A DNA stretch of 35,261 bases from Saccharomonospora glauca K62 (GTDB lineage Bacteria; Actinomycetota; Actinomycetes; Mycobacteriales; Pseudonocardiaceae), in the NCBI RefSeq assembly GCF_000243395.2, contig NZ_CM001484.1:1727841-1763101 (forward strand). Reading direction: 5' to 3'. The position numbers were made by a program, and so were the translations under genes. This document shows, piece by piece, positions 1 to 7,586 of the stretch. Below the pieces are notes generated by a model that saw only the letters and a program-made list of their open reading frames with translations, made no database searches and was not told the DNA's origin. Position 1 is the stretch's first letter. Each line of letters opens with the position of its first letter.

Positions 1-1
1 T

Positions 2-1555
2 CTCCCGCCCCGGCACGTTCGTGATCAGGGCGACCTGTTGGACGACGGCGGCGCGGCGGCTCCTCCGCCACCGCCACCACCCCAGCCGCCCTCGGCGCGG
101 CCCGTGGGTAGACCACCGATGCGGCGTCGGCCGTCGCCCAACGACGGTGTTCCCCCGGACAACAACCCCACCGAGATCCTCGAACTCGACGAGCCCTACG
201 ACGACCTCTACGACGAGGAGATCGAGGGCGAGTACCGGGACTACGACGAGGACTACGACGACTACGACTCCGGCTATGCGGAGCGCGTCGACGAGTCCAG
301 GGGGAGCGCTCGCGGGGACCTCGAGGAGAAGGACCGCGCCGACGTGGACGACGACGCCGAGCACGACTCCGACGATCGGGAGGAGCCGGACCTCCTCGAC
401 GACGTGGACGACGAGCTCGACACCAAGCGCGAGGGCAAGGGCCGCCGACTGGTGAAGTGGGCGGGTGCCCTGGCCCTGCTGGCGTTGCTGAGCGTTGGGG
501 CGTTCTTCGGTGCCCGTGAGCTGTTGGGCTTCGGCTACGACGACTACGACGGGCCCGGCGAGAAGGACGTGATCCTCCACGTGGAGGAAGGCGACGTCAC
601 GAGTGCCATCGCGGCGAAGCTCGTCGAGCTCGACGTGGTGGCCAGCTCCGAGGCCTTCATCAAGGCCGGTGAGGACGACGAGCGGATACTCGGCATCCAG
701 CCCGGCTACTACCAGGTCAAGACCAAGATGTCCGGTGAGGCGGCCGTGGCGGCCCTCGTGGACTCCGACTCCAGGGTCGGACACCTCCAGATCAAGCCCG
801 GCACCAAGCTCGCCGACGTCATCCAGCCCGACGACTCGGTGACGCCGGGGATCTACACGTTGCTGGAACGGGCCTCCTGCTTGCGCGTGGACGGCGAGGA
901 GCAGTGCGTGTCGGCCGACGAGCTTCGAAAGGCCGCCGACTCCGCGGACCTCGCCGAACTCGGGGTCCCGGACTGGGCCGTGGCCAGCGCCGAGAAGGCC
1001 CCGAAGGGGCACAAGCTGGAGGGCCTGATCGCGCCGGGCGTCTACGACCTCAGGCCCGGAGGGGACGCCGAGGATCTGCTGTCGCAGGTTCTCGAGGCCT
1101 CGGCCACGAGGATGGAGGCGGCGGGCCTGCCGAGCGCGGCGGGGAGCACGCCGTACAGCCCGTACCAGATCCTGACCATCGCCTCGATCGTCGAGCTGGA
1201 GGCGGTCAAGGCCGACTTCACGAAGGTGGCCAGCGTCATCTACAACCGGTTGGAAATCAACATGGAGTTGCAGATGGACTCCACCGTGAACTACCCGTTG
1301 AAGCGACCGGTTTTGACCACCAAGGCGGAGGAGCGGGCCAAGGAGACGCCGTGGAACACCTACAGCATGTACGGTCTTCCCGAGACTCCGATCGGTTCGC
1401 CGAGCATGGAGGCCATCGAGGCGGCGTTGGAGCCGGAGGAGACCGACTACCTGTACTTCGTCAAGTGTGAGGAAAACGGGTTGTCGTGCTTCAACGTGGA
1501 GCTCGCCGACCACGAGGCTGCCCGAAAGGAGGCGCAGGCTCGCGGTGTCTACTGA
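2..1555 (+). CDS. mltG: Endolytic murein transglycosylase MltG (5' end outside window)
   Basis: MltG (YceG) cuts nascent glycan strands outside the membrane and ends peptidoglycan chain growth. The frame is open to the left edge with no convincing start (only a TTG at 38), so the true start is probably upstream. Numbering from the TTG: a proline-rich stretch, a very acidic D/E/Y-rich segment (about 45-128), a basic patch and one transmembrane helix (about 137-158), then the extracellular YceG domain. The catalytic Glu is in ASIVELE (E386), followed by the conserved VIYNRL and MQMDSTV-like region (here LQMDSTVNY) and a YGLPETPIGSPS segment. The length of about 510 residues fits actinobacterial members with long cytoplasmic N-terminal tails. 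It overlaps aroE, the neighbour it also has in mycobacteria. Confidence 0.93.
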   Translation, partial: LPPRHVRDQGDLLDDGGAAAPPPPPPPQPPSARPVGRPPMRRRPSPNDGVPPDNNPTEILELDEPYDDLYDEEIEGEYRDYDEDYDDYDSGYAERVDESRGSARGDLEEKDRADVDDDAEHDSDDREEPDLLDDVDDELDTKREGKGRRLVKWAGALALLALLSVGAFFGARELLGFGYDDYDGPGEKDVILHVEEGDVTSAIAAKLVELDVVASSEAFIKAGEDDERILGIQPGYYQVKTKMSGEAAVAALVDSDSRVGHLQIKPGTKLADVIQPDDSVTPGIYTLLERASCLRVDGEEQCVSADELRKAADSADLAELGVPDWAVASAEKAPKGHKLEGLIAPGVYDLRPGGDAEDLLSQVLEASATRMEAAGLPSAAGSTPYSPYQILTIASIVELEAVKADFTKVASVIYNRLEINMELQMDSTVNYPLKRPVLTTKAEERAKETPWNTYSMYGLPETPIGSPSMEAIEAALEPEETDYLYFVKCEENGLSCFNVELADHEAARKEAQARGVY

Positions 1556-2426
1556 GTCCGACACGTCCACGACGACCTCGCGGAGGGCGGGGGTGCTCGG
1601 CTCCCCCGTGCGGCACTCGTTGTCTCCCGTGCTGCACAACGCCGCGTACGCCGCCCTCGGACTCACCGGCTGGCACTACGACACCCACGAAGTGGACGCC
1701 GAGACGTTGCCGGGGTTCGTTCGCTCCCTCGGGGACGAGTGGGTGGGACTGTCGGTGACCATGCCCGGTAAACGGGCGGCGTTGGCGGTGGCCGACGAGG
1801 TGACTCCGAGGGCCACGGCCGTGGGGGCGGCCAACACGCTCACCCGCCTCCCCTCGGGTGGCTGGCGTGCGGACTGCACCGATGTGGACGGTGTCGTCGG
1901 CGCGCTCCGGGCCGCGGGAGGTTTCCGCGCCGGAGAGGGGCGGACCGCCGTGGTCCTGGGAGCCGGAGGGACGGCCTCGGCGACCGTGACGGCTCTCGGC
2001 GAACTCGGGCTTTCGGACGTCCACGTGGTGGTGCGTGACCCGGCGCGGGCTCACGCCACCACGGAGGCGGCCCGCCGGGCCGGGCTGGAGGTCTCCGTGC
2101 ATCGGTGGGCGGACACGGATTTCGGGGAACTCGCCACCGGAGCACAGGCGCTGGTGAGCACCGTGCCCCCCGACGCCGTGGCGCCGCACGCGGACGCGCT
2201 CGCCGCGGTGCCGTGCGTCCTCGACGTGATCTACCACCCGTGGCCGACGCCGTTGGCCGAGGCGGTGGCGGCCCGGTCCGGCCGGGTGGCCACGGGGCTG
2301 GACATGCTGTTGCACCAGGCGTTCGGCCAGGTGGAGCAGTTCACGGGCCGGCCCGCGCCACGCGAGGTGATGCGCGATGCGCTGCGTGAGGCCACCGGGG
2401 ACATCCTGCCGTTGCCGTTGGACTGA
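1545..2426 (+). CDS. aroE: Shikimate dehydrogenase
   Basis: AroE reduces 3-dehydroshikimate to shikimate with NADPH in the aromatic amino acid pathway (cytoplasm). The GTG at 1545 (VSTESDTS...) is preferred because it follows an AAAGGAGG box at 1525-1532 and leaves a usual-length protein of 293 residues. It overlaps the end of mltG by 11 bases. Visible motifs: shikimate-binding SLSPVLHN near the N-terminus, the catalytic Lys in VTMPGK, NTLTR, TDVDG, the NADP-binding GAGGTAS loop, and the C-terminal GLDMLLHQAFGQ that closes the active site. A start further left in the same frame (1467) would lie deep inside mltG and adds an arginine-rich non-homologous stretch, so I reject it. The other aro genes lie about 10 kb downstream. 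Confidence 0.95.
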   Translation: MSTESDTSTTTSRRAGVLGSPVRHSLSPVLHNAAYAALGLTGWHYDTHEVDAETLPGFVRSLGDEWVGLSVTMPGKRAALAVADEVTPRATAVGAANTLTRLPSGGWRADCTDVDGVVGALRAAGGFRAGEGRTAVVLGAGGTASATVTALGELGLSDVHVVVRDPARAHATTEAARRAGLEVSVHRWADTDFGELATGAQALVSTVPPDAVAPHADALAAVPCVLDVIYHPWPTPLAEAVAARSGRVATGLDMLLHQAFGQVEQFTGRPAPREVMRDALREATGDILPLPLD

Positions 2427-2472
2427 CCGCCGCCCGTAGCGCACGGGATTCCCGCTGCTTCCGTCCGCCCGC

Positions 2473-2478
2473 TAGGGT
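2473..2478 (+). promoter_or_regulatory. Candidate -10 box (TAGGGT) for the EEP-family gene
   Basis: A TANNNT hexamer lies 28 bases before the ATG at 2507, giving a leader of about 20 bases that would carry the GGAGG at 2498-2502. No clear -35 is visible. Weak on its own. Confidence 0.35.
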
Positions 2479-2506
2479 AGCCGTGTCGAGCAGCAGTGGA
2501 GGTGCG

Positions 2507-3694
2507 ATGCGCGGAAGGGTTGCGGCGCTGACGGCCGCGTTGGTGTTGTCGGGAACGGCCGGGGTCGCGTCGGCGGAGCCCGTCGACCGGGAGCCGGTGC
2601 GGTTCGCGACGTTCAACGCCTCGCTCAACCGCGCCACCGAGGGCGAATTGCTCGCCGATCTGTCCACACCGGACGACGAACAGGCCGCGGCCGTCGCCGA
2701 GGTGATCCAGCGCAGCAGGCCCGACGTGCTGCTGATCAACGAGTTCGACTACGTGGAGGGCGGCGCTGCGGTCGACGCGTTCCGGCGTAATTACCTCGAA
2801 GTGCCGCAGCACGGTGCGAAGCCCATTCACTACCCGTACGCCTACACGGCGCCGGTCAACACGGGCGTGCAGACGGGGTACGACCTCAACCGCGACGGGA
2901 TGGTGGGTGGCCCGGACGACGCGCACGGGTTCGGCGACTTCGTCGGACAGTACGGAATGGTCGTTCTCTCGCGCTATCCCATCGACACCGAGCACGTACG
3001 GACGTTCCGGTCATTTTTGTGGAAGGACATGCCCGGCGCGTTGCTGCCGGACGACGTGGACACCCCGGAGCCGGGGGACTGGTACTCGCCGGAGGTGCTG
3101 GAGGTACTTCGGCTGTCGTCGAAGTCGCATTGGGACGTTCCCGTCAGGATCGGTCGGCGGACCGTCCACGTGCTCGCCGCGCACCCGACTCCACCGTCGT
3201 TCGACGGGCCGGAGGACCGCAACGGCACGCGCAACCACGACGAGATCCGATTCTGGGCCGACTACGTCACTCCCGGACGCGGCGACTACATCTACGACGA
3301 CGAGGGCCGTCGGGGCGGTCTCGCGCCGAACGAGCGGTTCGTCATCGTGGGTGACTACAACGCCGACCCCCTCGACGGCGACAGCACCGCCGGTGCCGTG
3401 AACCAGATGCTCGATGCGCCGCGCGTCCACGACACCCGGCCGGCCAGCGTGGGAGGCGCCGTGGCGGCACGACTTCAGGGCGGCGCCAACGACGACCACC
3501 GGGGTGACCCGTGGCTGGACACCGCTGACTTCGGGGACGAGCAGCCGGGCAATCTGCGCGTCGACTACGTGTTGCCCTCCCGCGAGCTGAAGGTCGTGGG
3601 AGACGGCGTGTTCTGGTCCGTTCCGGGGTCCCGGCTCGACCGCCTCAACTCCACCTCCGACCACCACCTGGTGTGGGTGGAGGTACGCCCCTGA
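2507..3694 (+). CDS. Secreted endonuclease/exonuclease/phosphatase-family protein
   Basis: 395 residues. The ATG at 2507 follows GGAGG at 2498-2502 and begins a clean signal peptide (MRGRVAALTAALVLSGTAGVASA), so the protein is probably exported; an in-frame GTG at 2483 would add eight residues before it. The mature part has the EEP (DNase I-like) fold signatures in order: ATFNASLNR near the N-terminus, LLINEFDY (metal-binding Glu), GDYNADP, DYVLPS, and SDHHLVWVEV at the C-terminus (catalytic Asp-His). Members of this secreted subfamily are annotated only as phosphodiesterase or phosphatase-like, so the substrate cannot be told from sequence. The segment DLNRDGMVGGPDDAHGFGDF looks calcium-binding-like but seems to be part of the family fold. 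Confidence 0.85.
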   Translation: MRGRVAALTAALVLSGTAGVASAEPVDREPVRFATFNASLNRATEGELLADLSTPDDEQAAAVAEVIQRSRPDVLLINEFDYVEGGAAVDAFRRNYLEVPQHGAKPIHYPYAYTAPVNTGVQTGYDLNRDGMVGGPDDAHGFGDFVGQYGMVVLSRYPIDTEHVRTFRSFLWKDMPGALLPDDVDTPEPGDWYSPEVLEVLRLSSKSHWDVPVRIGRRTVHVLAAHPTPPSFDGPEDRNGTRNHDEIRFWADYVTPGRGDYIYDDEGRRGGLAPNERFVIVGDYNADPLDGDSTAGAVNQMLDAPRVHDTRPASVGGAVAARLQGGANDDHRGDPWLDTADFGDEQPGNLRVDYVLPSRELKVVGDGVFWSVPGSRLDRLNSTSDHHLVWVEVRP

Positions 3695-3714
3695 CGGGGC
3701 CTCGGCGCGGGCGT

Positions 3715-3720
3715 TAGCGT
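3715..3720 (+). promoter_or_regulatory. -10 box TAGCGT, leaderless promoter candidate
   Basis: TAGCGT ends six bases before the ATG at 3727, so a start about seven bases downstream of the -10 would coincide with the A of the start codon. No Shine-Dalgarno is needed or clearly present. This is the usual layout of actinobacterial leaderless genes. Confidence 0.55.
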
Positions 3721-3726
3721 GGGGAC

Positions 3727-4671
3727 ATGCGGATCGCGATCCTCGACGACTACCAGAACGTCGCACGGGAACTGGCCGACTGGGACTCGCTCGACGCCGA
3801 GCTCCACGTCTTCACCGAGCACATCGCCGACGAGGACGAACTCGTGCGGCGGCTGGCGGGTTTCGACGTGGTGGTGGCCATGCGGGAGCGCACGCCGTTC
3901 CCCGAGTCCGTGCTGTCGCGGCTGCCCGACTTGCGGCTGTTGGTGACCACGGGGCGGCGCAACGCGTCCATCGACGTCGCGGCCGCGCGGCGACACGGCA
4001 TCCTCGTGTGCGGCACCGGATACGTGTCGCATCCGACGGTGGAGCTGACGTGGGCGTTGATCCTCGCTGCCTGTCGTCACCTGCCCACCGAACTGCGGGC
4101 CATGCGTGAGGGCGGCTGGCAGAGCACCCTCGGGGTGGGACTGCGTGGCCGCACCCTGGGCGTGCTCGGGCTGGGACGGCTCGGGTCGCAGGTGGCCAAG
4201 ATCGGGCAGGCCTTCGGGATGCGCACGATCGCGTGGAGCCACAACCTCACCCCCGCCAGGGCCGCCGAGCACGGTGTCACGGCGGTGTCGAAGGACGAGC
4301 TGCTGGCGAGTTCGGACGTGCTGACGGTGCACCTCGTGCTCAGCGAGCGCACGCGAGGGCTCCTCGGCGCCGCCGAACTCGCGGCCATGAAGCCCACCGC
4401 ACTGTTGGTGAACACCTCGCGCGGGCCCATTGTGGACACCGACGCCCTCGTGCGGGCGCTGCGCGACGGCGTGATCGCCGGAGCAGCCCTCGACGTCTAC
4501 GACGAGGAACCCCTGCCCGCCGACCATCCACTGAGGTCGTTGCCCAACGCCGTGCTCACCCCGCACATCGGGTTCGTGACACGCGACACCTACGAGGTGT
4601 TCTACCGCGACGCCGTGGCCGACATCGCCGCGTTCCGCAAAGGCGAGCCGGTGCGAGTGCTGGAGCCGTGA
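3727..4671 (+). CDS. D-2-hydroxyacid dehydrogenase family protein
   Basis: 314 residues, NAD(P)-dependent, related to D-3-phosphoglycerate dehydrogenase but without the C-terminal ACT/ASB domains, so not SerA. The dinucleotide site GLGRLG lies at residues 148-153. The catalytic Arg232 (NTSRG), Glu261 (DVYDEEPL) and His280 (LTPHIG) are all present. The N-terminal MRIAILDDYQN opening is typical of a subgroup annotated only as D-2-hydroxyacid dehydrogenase. The substrate is unknown. The gene appears leaderless and stands alone between the EEP gene and a convergent beta-lactamase-like gene, whose stop lies only six bases beyond its own. Confidence 0.9.
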   Translation: MRIAILDDYQNVARELADWDSLDAELHVFTEHIADEDELVRRLAGFDVVVAMRERTPFPESVLSRLPDLRLLVTTGRRNASIDVAAARRHGILVCGTGYVSHPTVELTWALILAACRHLPTELRAMREGGWQSTLGVGLRGRTLGVLGLGRLGSQVAKIGQAFGMRTIAWSHNLTPARAAEHGVTAVSKDELLASSDVLTVHLVLSERTRGLLGAAELAAMKPTALLVNTSRGPIVDTDALVRALRDGVIAGAALDVYDEEPLPADHPLRSLPNAVLTPHIGFVTRDTYEVFYRDAVADIAAFRKGEPVRVLEP

Positions 4672-4677
4672 GCCGGG

Positions 4678-5490
4678 TCAGGCGAGTTCGGCGAGCACGG
4701 CGTCGGTGAACTCGGGCCACACCTGCGCCGCCCAGGGACCGAAGGCCCGGTCGGTCAGTGCGATGCACGCCACGCCCGCATCGGGATCCACCCACAGGAA
4801 GGTGCCCGACTGACCGAAGTGGCCGAACGTCCTCGGCGAGCTGCGCTTACCGGTCCAGTGGGGGGCCTTGTTGCCCCGCAGTTCGAAGCCGAGCCCCCAG
4901 TCGTTGGGCTTCTGGTGGCCGAAGCCGGGAAGCACACCGTTGAGACCGGGAAACGCGACCCGAGTCGCGGTGTCCAGCGTGGAGCGGTCGATCAGGCTCG
5001 GGTTCTGGAGTTCGGTGGCGAAGCGCACCAGATCGTCCACACACGACTCCGCGCCCGCGCCCGGTGAACCCTTGAGGACGGTGTCACGCATGCCGAGCGG
5101 CTGGAACAGCGCCTCGTCCTGGTAAGTGTCGAACGCGATGCCGGTGTGCTCGGCGATGGCGTCGGCGAGCTGCTCGAAACCCGCACTGGAGTACAGGCGA
5201 CGCTGACCGGGAGGGGCGAGCACCCGGTGTTCGTTGAACCCGAGGCCCGCCGTGTGTGCGAGCAGGTGCCGGATCGTGGCGCCCTCGGGGCCCGCGGGCT
5301 GATCGAGTTCCACGGCGCCCTCCTCGACGGCGATGAGGGCGGTGTAGGCCGTGAAGAGCTTGGTCACCGACGCGAGGGGAAAGATCCGCGCCGTGTCACC
5401 GTGGGTGCCGAGTACCGTCCCGTCCGCTCGCACCACCGCCGTGGCCGCGTTGTCGACGGGCCACTGCTCGATCAGCCGCACGCTCTCCAT
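4678..5490 (-). CDS. Serine hydrolase, beta-lactamase (class C-like) family
   Basis: 270 residues from the ATG at 5490. The PF00144-type signatures are present: SVTK with Ser41/Lys44 as nucleophile and base, YSSAG (the Tyr-x-Ser/Asn position) and FGHFGQSG near the C-terminus (in place of KTG). There is no signal peptide, so it is probably a cytoplasmic esterase or peptidase rather than a resistance enzyme. The frame stays open upstream to 5592 through the 21-bp tandem repeat, but the ATG at 5490 sits seven bases after a TAGGGT -10 box and starts the homologous sequence. Convergent with the dehydrogenase gene (six bases between stops). Confidence 0.85.
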   Translation of the reverse strand: MESVRLIEQWPVDNAATAVVRADGTVLGTHGDTARIFPLASVTKLFTAYTALIAVEEGAVELDQPAGPEGATIRHLLAHTAGLGFNEHRVLAPPGQRRLYSSAGFEQLADAIAEHTGIAFDTYQDEALFQPLGMRDTVLKGSPGAGAESCVDDLVRFATELQNPSLIDRSTLDTATRVAFPGLNGVLPGFGHQKPNDWGLGFELRGNKAPHWTGKRSSPRTFGHFGQSGTFLWVDPDAGVACIALTDRAFGPWAAQVWPEFTDAVLAELA

Positions 5491-5497
5491 GCCCTCC

Positions 5498-5503
5498 ACC
5501 CTA
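5498..5503 (-). promoter_or_regulatory. -10 box TAGGGT (minus strand), leaderless promoter candidate
   Basis: On the minus strand the order is TAGGGT, seven bases, ATG (5490). The intervening GGAGGGC could also act as a Shine-Dalgarno. The box supports 5490 as the real start and leaves the tandem repeat upstream as non-coding DNA. Confidence 0.5.
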
Positions 5504-5523
5504 ACGGGGTGTCGGCGGGCCGA

Positions 5524-5595
5524 GGACACGCGTACCGCACGTGCGGACACGCGTACGGCAGCTGCGGACATGCGTGCGCAGGCTGCGGACACGGC
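5524..5595. repeat. 21-bp tandem repeat, three copies plus a partial fourth
   Basis: Copies at 5524-5544, 5545-5565 and 5566-5586 with a partial copy from 5587. Each begins GGACAYGCGTRC and ends TGC, the period is exactly 21, and differences cluster in the second half of the unit. It lies between the stop of the alpha/beta hydrolase gene and the promoter of the beta-lactamase-like gene, both on the minus strand. Because 21 is a multiple of three, all frames stay open across it, but no protein role is apparent. Confidence 0.85.
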
Positions 5596-5598
5596 GGG

Positions 5599-6243
5599 TC
5601 AGGACGGTAGATGGCGGGCGAACCACTCCGCGGCGAGCTCGGCGACCCGCTCCAGCGCTCCGGGTTCCGTGAACAGATGCGTGGCTTTCGGAACGACCTC
5701 CAGCTCGTGCGGCCCGGCCAGGCGATGGGCGGCCCGCTCGTTGAGCCGCAGTACCTGCGTGTCCGAACCGCCCACCACGAGCAGGGTGGGGCACTCGACC
5801 TCCGACAACGCGTCACCGGCGAGGTCGGGGCGTCCGCCGCGCGAGACGACGGCACGGACCACTTCCGGCCTGCGTGCGGCGGCCACGAGGGCCGCCGCCG
5901 CCCCGGTGCTCGCTCCGAACAGCCCGAGCGGCAGGCCACGGGTCGCGGGGTCCGCCACGAGCCGGTCCACGGCGGCGACGAGCCGGTCGGCCAGCAGCCC
6001 GATGTCGAACCGGAGCTCACCCGTCGCGGAGTCCCGCCGCTCCTCGGCGGTGGACAGCAGATCGAACAGCAACGTCGCCAGCCGGTGGTCCTGCAGGCTG
6101 CGGGCCACCGCCGTGTTACGCGGACTGTGCCGGGAACTGCCGGAGCCGTGGGCGAACGCCACCACGCCGATCGCGTCGGCGGGCACCGTCAGCTCGCCCG
6201 GCAACGTCGCGGACTCCACCCCCACCCCGAACGGGACGGTCAC
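5599..6243 (-). CDS. Alpha/beta hydrolase, dienelactone hydrolase-like
   Basis: 214 residues from a GTG at 6243. Features of the alpha/beta-hydrolase fold: an early HGSGSS oxyanion region, the nucleophile elbow GASTG (GLFGASTG), an Asp in VVGGSDTQ and a catalytic His in KATHLF near the C-terminus. Its GTG start overlaps the TGA of the upstream phosphoribosyltransferase by four bases (GTGA), so the two are translationally coupled. In Mycobacterium tuberculosis the same two domains occur as one protein (Rv0571c, from memory), which suggests a shared but unknown function. Cytoplasmic; substrate unknown. Confidence 0.85.
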   Translation of the reverse strand: MTVPFGVGVESATLPGELTVPADAIGVVAFAHGSGSSRHSPRNTAVARSLQDHRLATLLFDLLSTAEERRDSATGELRFDIGLLADRLVAAVDRLVADPATRGLPLGLFGASTGAAAALVAAARRPEVVRAVVSRGGRPDLAGDALSEVECPTLLVVGGSDTQVLRLNERAAHRLAGPHELEVVPKATHLFTEPGALERVAELAAEWFARHLPS

Positions 6244-6908
6244 GGAGTCCTCCCGGAGTACCGGGCCAGCAGGGCGACCACCTCGTCGTCGTCGGTCTGC
6301 GAGAAGTCGCCGTACCACTGGCCGACCGCCTGGAAGTTCGCGGGCTCGGACACGCACACCACGCGGTCCGCCTCGGCCCGGAGGGCGGAGGCGGCCTGCG
6401 GCGCGCACACGGGGGAGGCGAACACGAGCCTGCGCGGTCCCTCCCGACGCAGCGAACGCAGGGCGGCCGTGGCCGTCACCCCGGTCGCGAGACCGTCGTC
6501 GACCAGGAGCACGTCGCGTCCCTCGATCCGTTCGGGCTCGCGTCCGCGCTGGTAGACGTCGAGTCTGCGCAGGACCTCCTCCCGTTCCCGCGCGCCCGCG
6601 CGGTCGAGGTCCTCGCGGGTCAGGCCCAGCAGGCGCACGCTGTGGTCGTCCACCACCATGGGCCCGTGGGCGGTGACCGCGCCGATGCCGAACTCGGGGC
6701 GTCCGGGCGCGCCGATCTTGCGCGCCACCGCCACGTCGAGCGGCGCCTTGAGTTCCGCCGCCACCTCGGCGGCCACGGGAACCCCGCCGCGGGCGAGCCC
6801 CAGGACGACGGGATCGACCCAGTCGGTGTCCCGCAGTGCCTCGGCGAGAGCCCGCCCGGCCGCACCGCGGTCGGCGTAGACCCGTCCGGCGACTGTCCCG
6901 GACATCAT
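6240..6908 (-). CDS. Phosphoribosyltransferase-domain protein
   Basis: 222 residues. The PRPP-binding loop is clear in VLLVDDGLATGVTA (about residues 133-146), with the type I fold's LGLARGGVPVA segment near residue 36 and ARKIGAPG downstream. It is not a recognisable PyrE, Apt or Hpt. It belongs to the group of actinobacterial PRT proteins found beside or fused to a dienelactone hydrolase-like domain. Two ATG codons in tandem (6908 and 6905) are both possible starts. It is first in a two-gene unit with the hydrolase; the small membrane protein gene ends 25 bases upstream. Confidence 0.85.
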   Translation of the reverse strand: MMSGTVAGRVYADRGAAGRALAEALRDTDWVDPVVLGLARGGVPVAAEVAAELKAPLDVAVARKIGAPGRPEFGIGAVTAHGPMVVDDHSVRLLGLTREDLDRAGAREREEVLRRLDVYQRGREPERIEGRDVLLVDDGLATGVTATAALRSLRREGPRRLVFASPVCAPQAASALRAEADRVVCVSEPANFQAVGQWYGDFSQTDDDEVVALLARYSGRTP

Positions 6909-6933
6909 CGATCACCCCGATCACTGCCCACGC

Positions 6934-7227
6934 TCATCCCGGCTCCCCGCGCCGCTTGCGGTGGATGACCCAGCCCAGGTCCACCAGGCTGCCGAGTCCG
7001 ACGACGCCGAGGAACACGGTTCCCCACCATGCGTCGTAGTAGGCGAACAGGATCGCCCCACCCACGCAGAGGAGCACGGCGAGGGACGCGAGCACGATCC
7101 GCAGGGTCAGCGCGCTGTACGCCGGTGCCGCGCCGCCGAAACCGCCGGTGGGGTCGTGGTAGTCGGGCAGGCCCCGCGCGTACTCCTCCCGAGTGCGAGG
7201 TCGGTTGTGACGTGCTCGTGCCTGCAT
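6934..7227 (-). CDS. Small membrane protein, unknown function (possibly DUF6343-type)
   Basis: 97 residues from the ATG at 7227 (MQARARHNRP...). A basic, Gly-rich cytoplasmic N-terminus is followed by AYSALTLRIVLA and two hydrophobic helices (about 47-66 and 70-88), and it ends in a basic IHRKRRGEPG tail. The AYSALTLRxVLA segment recalls a small actinobacterial family of unknown function, but this is from memory. A longer open frame reaching 7686 runs antisense through ptsH in shadow sequence and is not used. Confidence 0.7.
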   Translation of the reverse strand: MQARARHNRPRTREEYARGLPDYHDPTGGFGGAAPAYSALTLRIVLASLAVLLCVGGAILFAYYDAWWGTVFLGVVGLGSLVDLGWVIHRKRRGEPG

Positions 7228-7261
7228 GGTGATCGGATACCCCGATCGGGCGGTACGCACA

Positions 7262-7292
7262 CGCGGCCCGCCCCGAGGTGGAGCGGGCCGCG
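7262..7292 (-). terminator. Hairpin terminator candidate downstream of ptsH
   Basis: Perfect 10-bp stem: CGCGGCCCGC at 7262-7271 pairs with GCGGGCCGCG at 7283-7292, with an 11-base loop. It lies 19 bases past the ptsH stop in the direction of transcription. There is no U-tract, as is common in actinobacteria. Confidence 0.6.
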
Positions 7293-7310
7293 GGGAACGC
7301 GTCGGGGGCG

Positions 7311-7586
7311 TCAGCCGTCGAGGTCTCGCGCGACCACGGCCGCGACGGCCTCCACGGCCTCCTCGGCCCCGTCGCCTTGAGCGGCGATCACGACCGTGTC
7401 GCCGTGGGCGGCGCCGAGCGTCATCAGGTTCAGCACGCTCGACGCGGCCACCGGCGTGCCGCCGTCCTTGGCGATGGTGACCTCCACGGACTGTGCCGCC
7501 GCGGTCTTGGCGACCAGGGCCGCGGGCCTGGCGTGCAGTCCCACCTTGCTCGCCACCGTGACTGTGCGTTCGGCCACTTCCGTCAT
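7311..7586 (-). CDS. ptsH: Phosphocarrier protein HPr
   Basis: 91 residues. HPr carries phosphate from enzyme I to EIIA in the sugar phosphotransferase system (cytoplasm). The active-site motif GLHARPA contains His18. The regulatory-serine region aligns as AASSVLNLMTLG, with Ser50 at the position of the HPr-kinase serine in Firmicutes. Its ATG overlaps the EIIC stop by four bases (ATGA), making it the last gene of the leftward regulator-EIIC-HPr unit. No enzyme I gene is in the window. Confidence 0.95.
   Translation of the reverse strand: MTEVAERTVTVASKVGLHARPAALVAKTAAAQSVEVTIAKDGGTPVAASSVLNLMTLGAAHGDTVVIAAQGDGAEEAVEAVAAVVARDLDG

Noticed and set aside
2881-2945. Dockerin-like or EF-hand-like DLNRDGMVGG segment in the EEP protein
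   Set aside because: Only one copy, without the second dockerin repeat, and it lies inside the catalytic domain, where related secreted EEP proteins seem to have the same insert.
5491-5592. N-terminal extension of the beta-lactamase-like protein encoded by the tandem repeat
   Set aside because: The frame is open only because the repeat is 21 bp. A promoter-like TAGGGT and the homologous start at 5490 argue that it is non-coding.
5524-5595. CRISPR array
   Set aside because: The units are contiguous with no spacers, and no cas genes are present.
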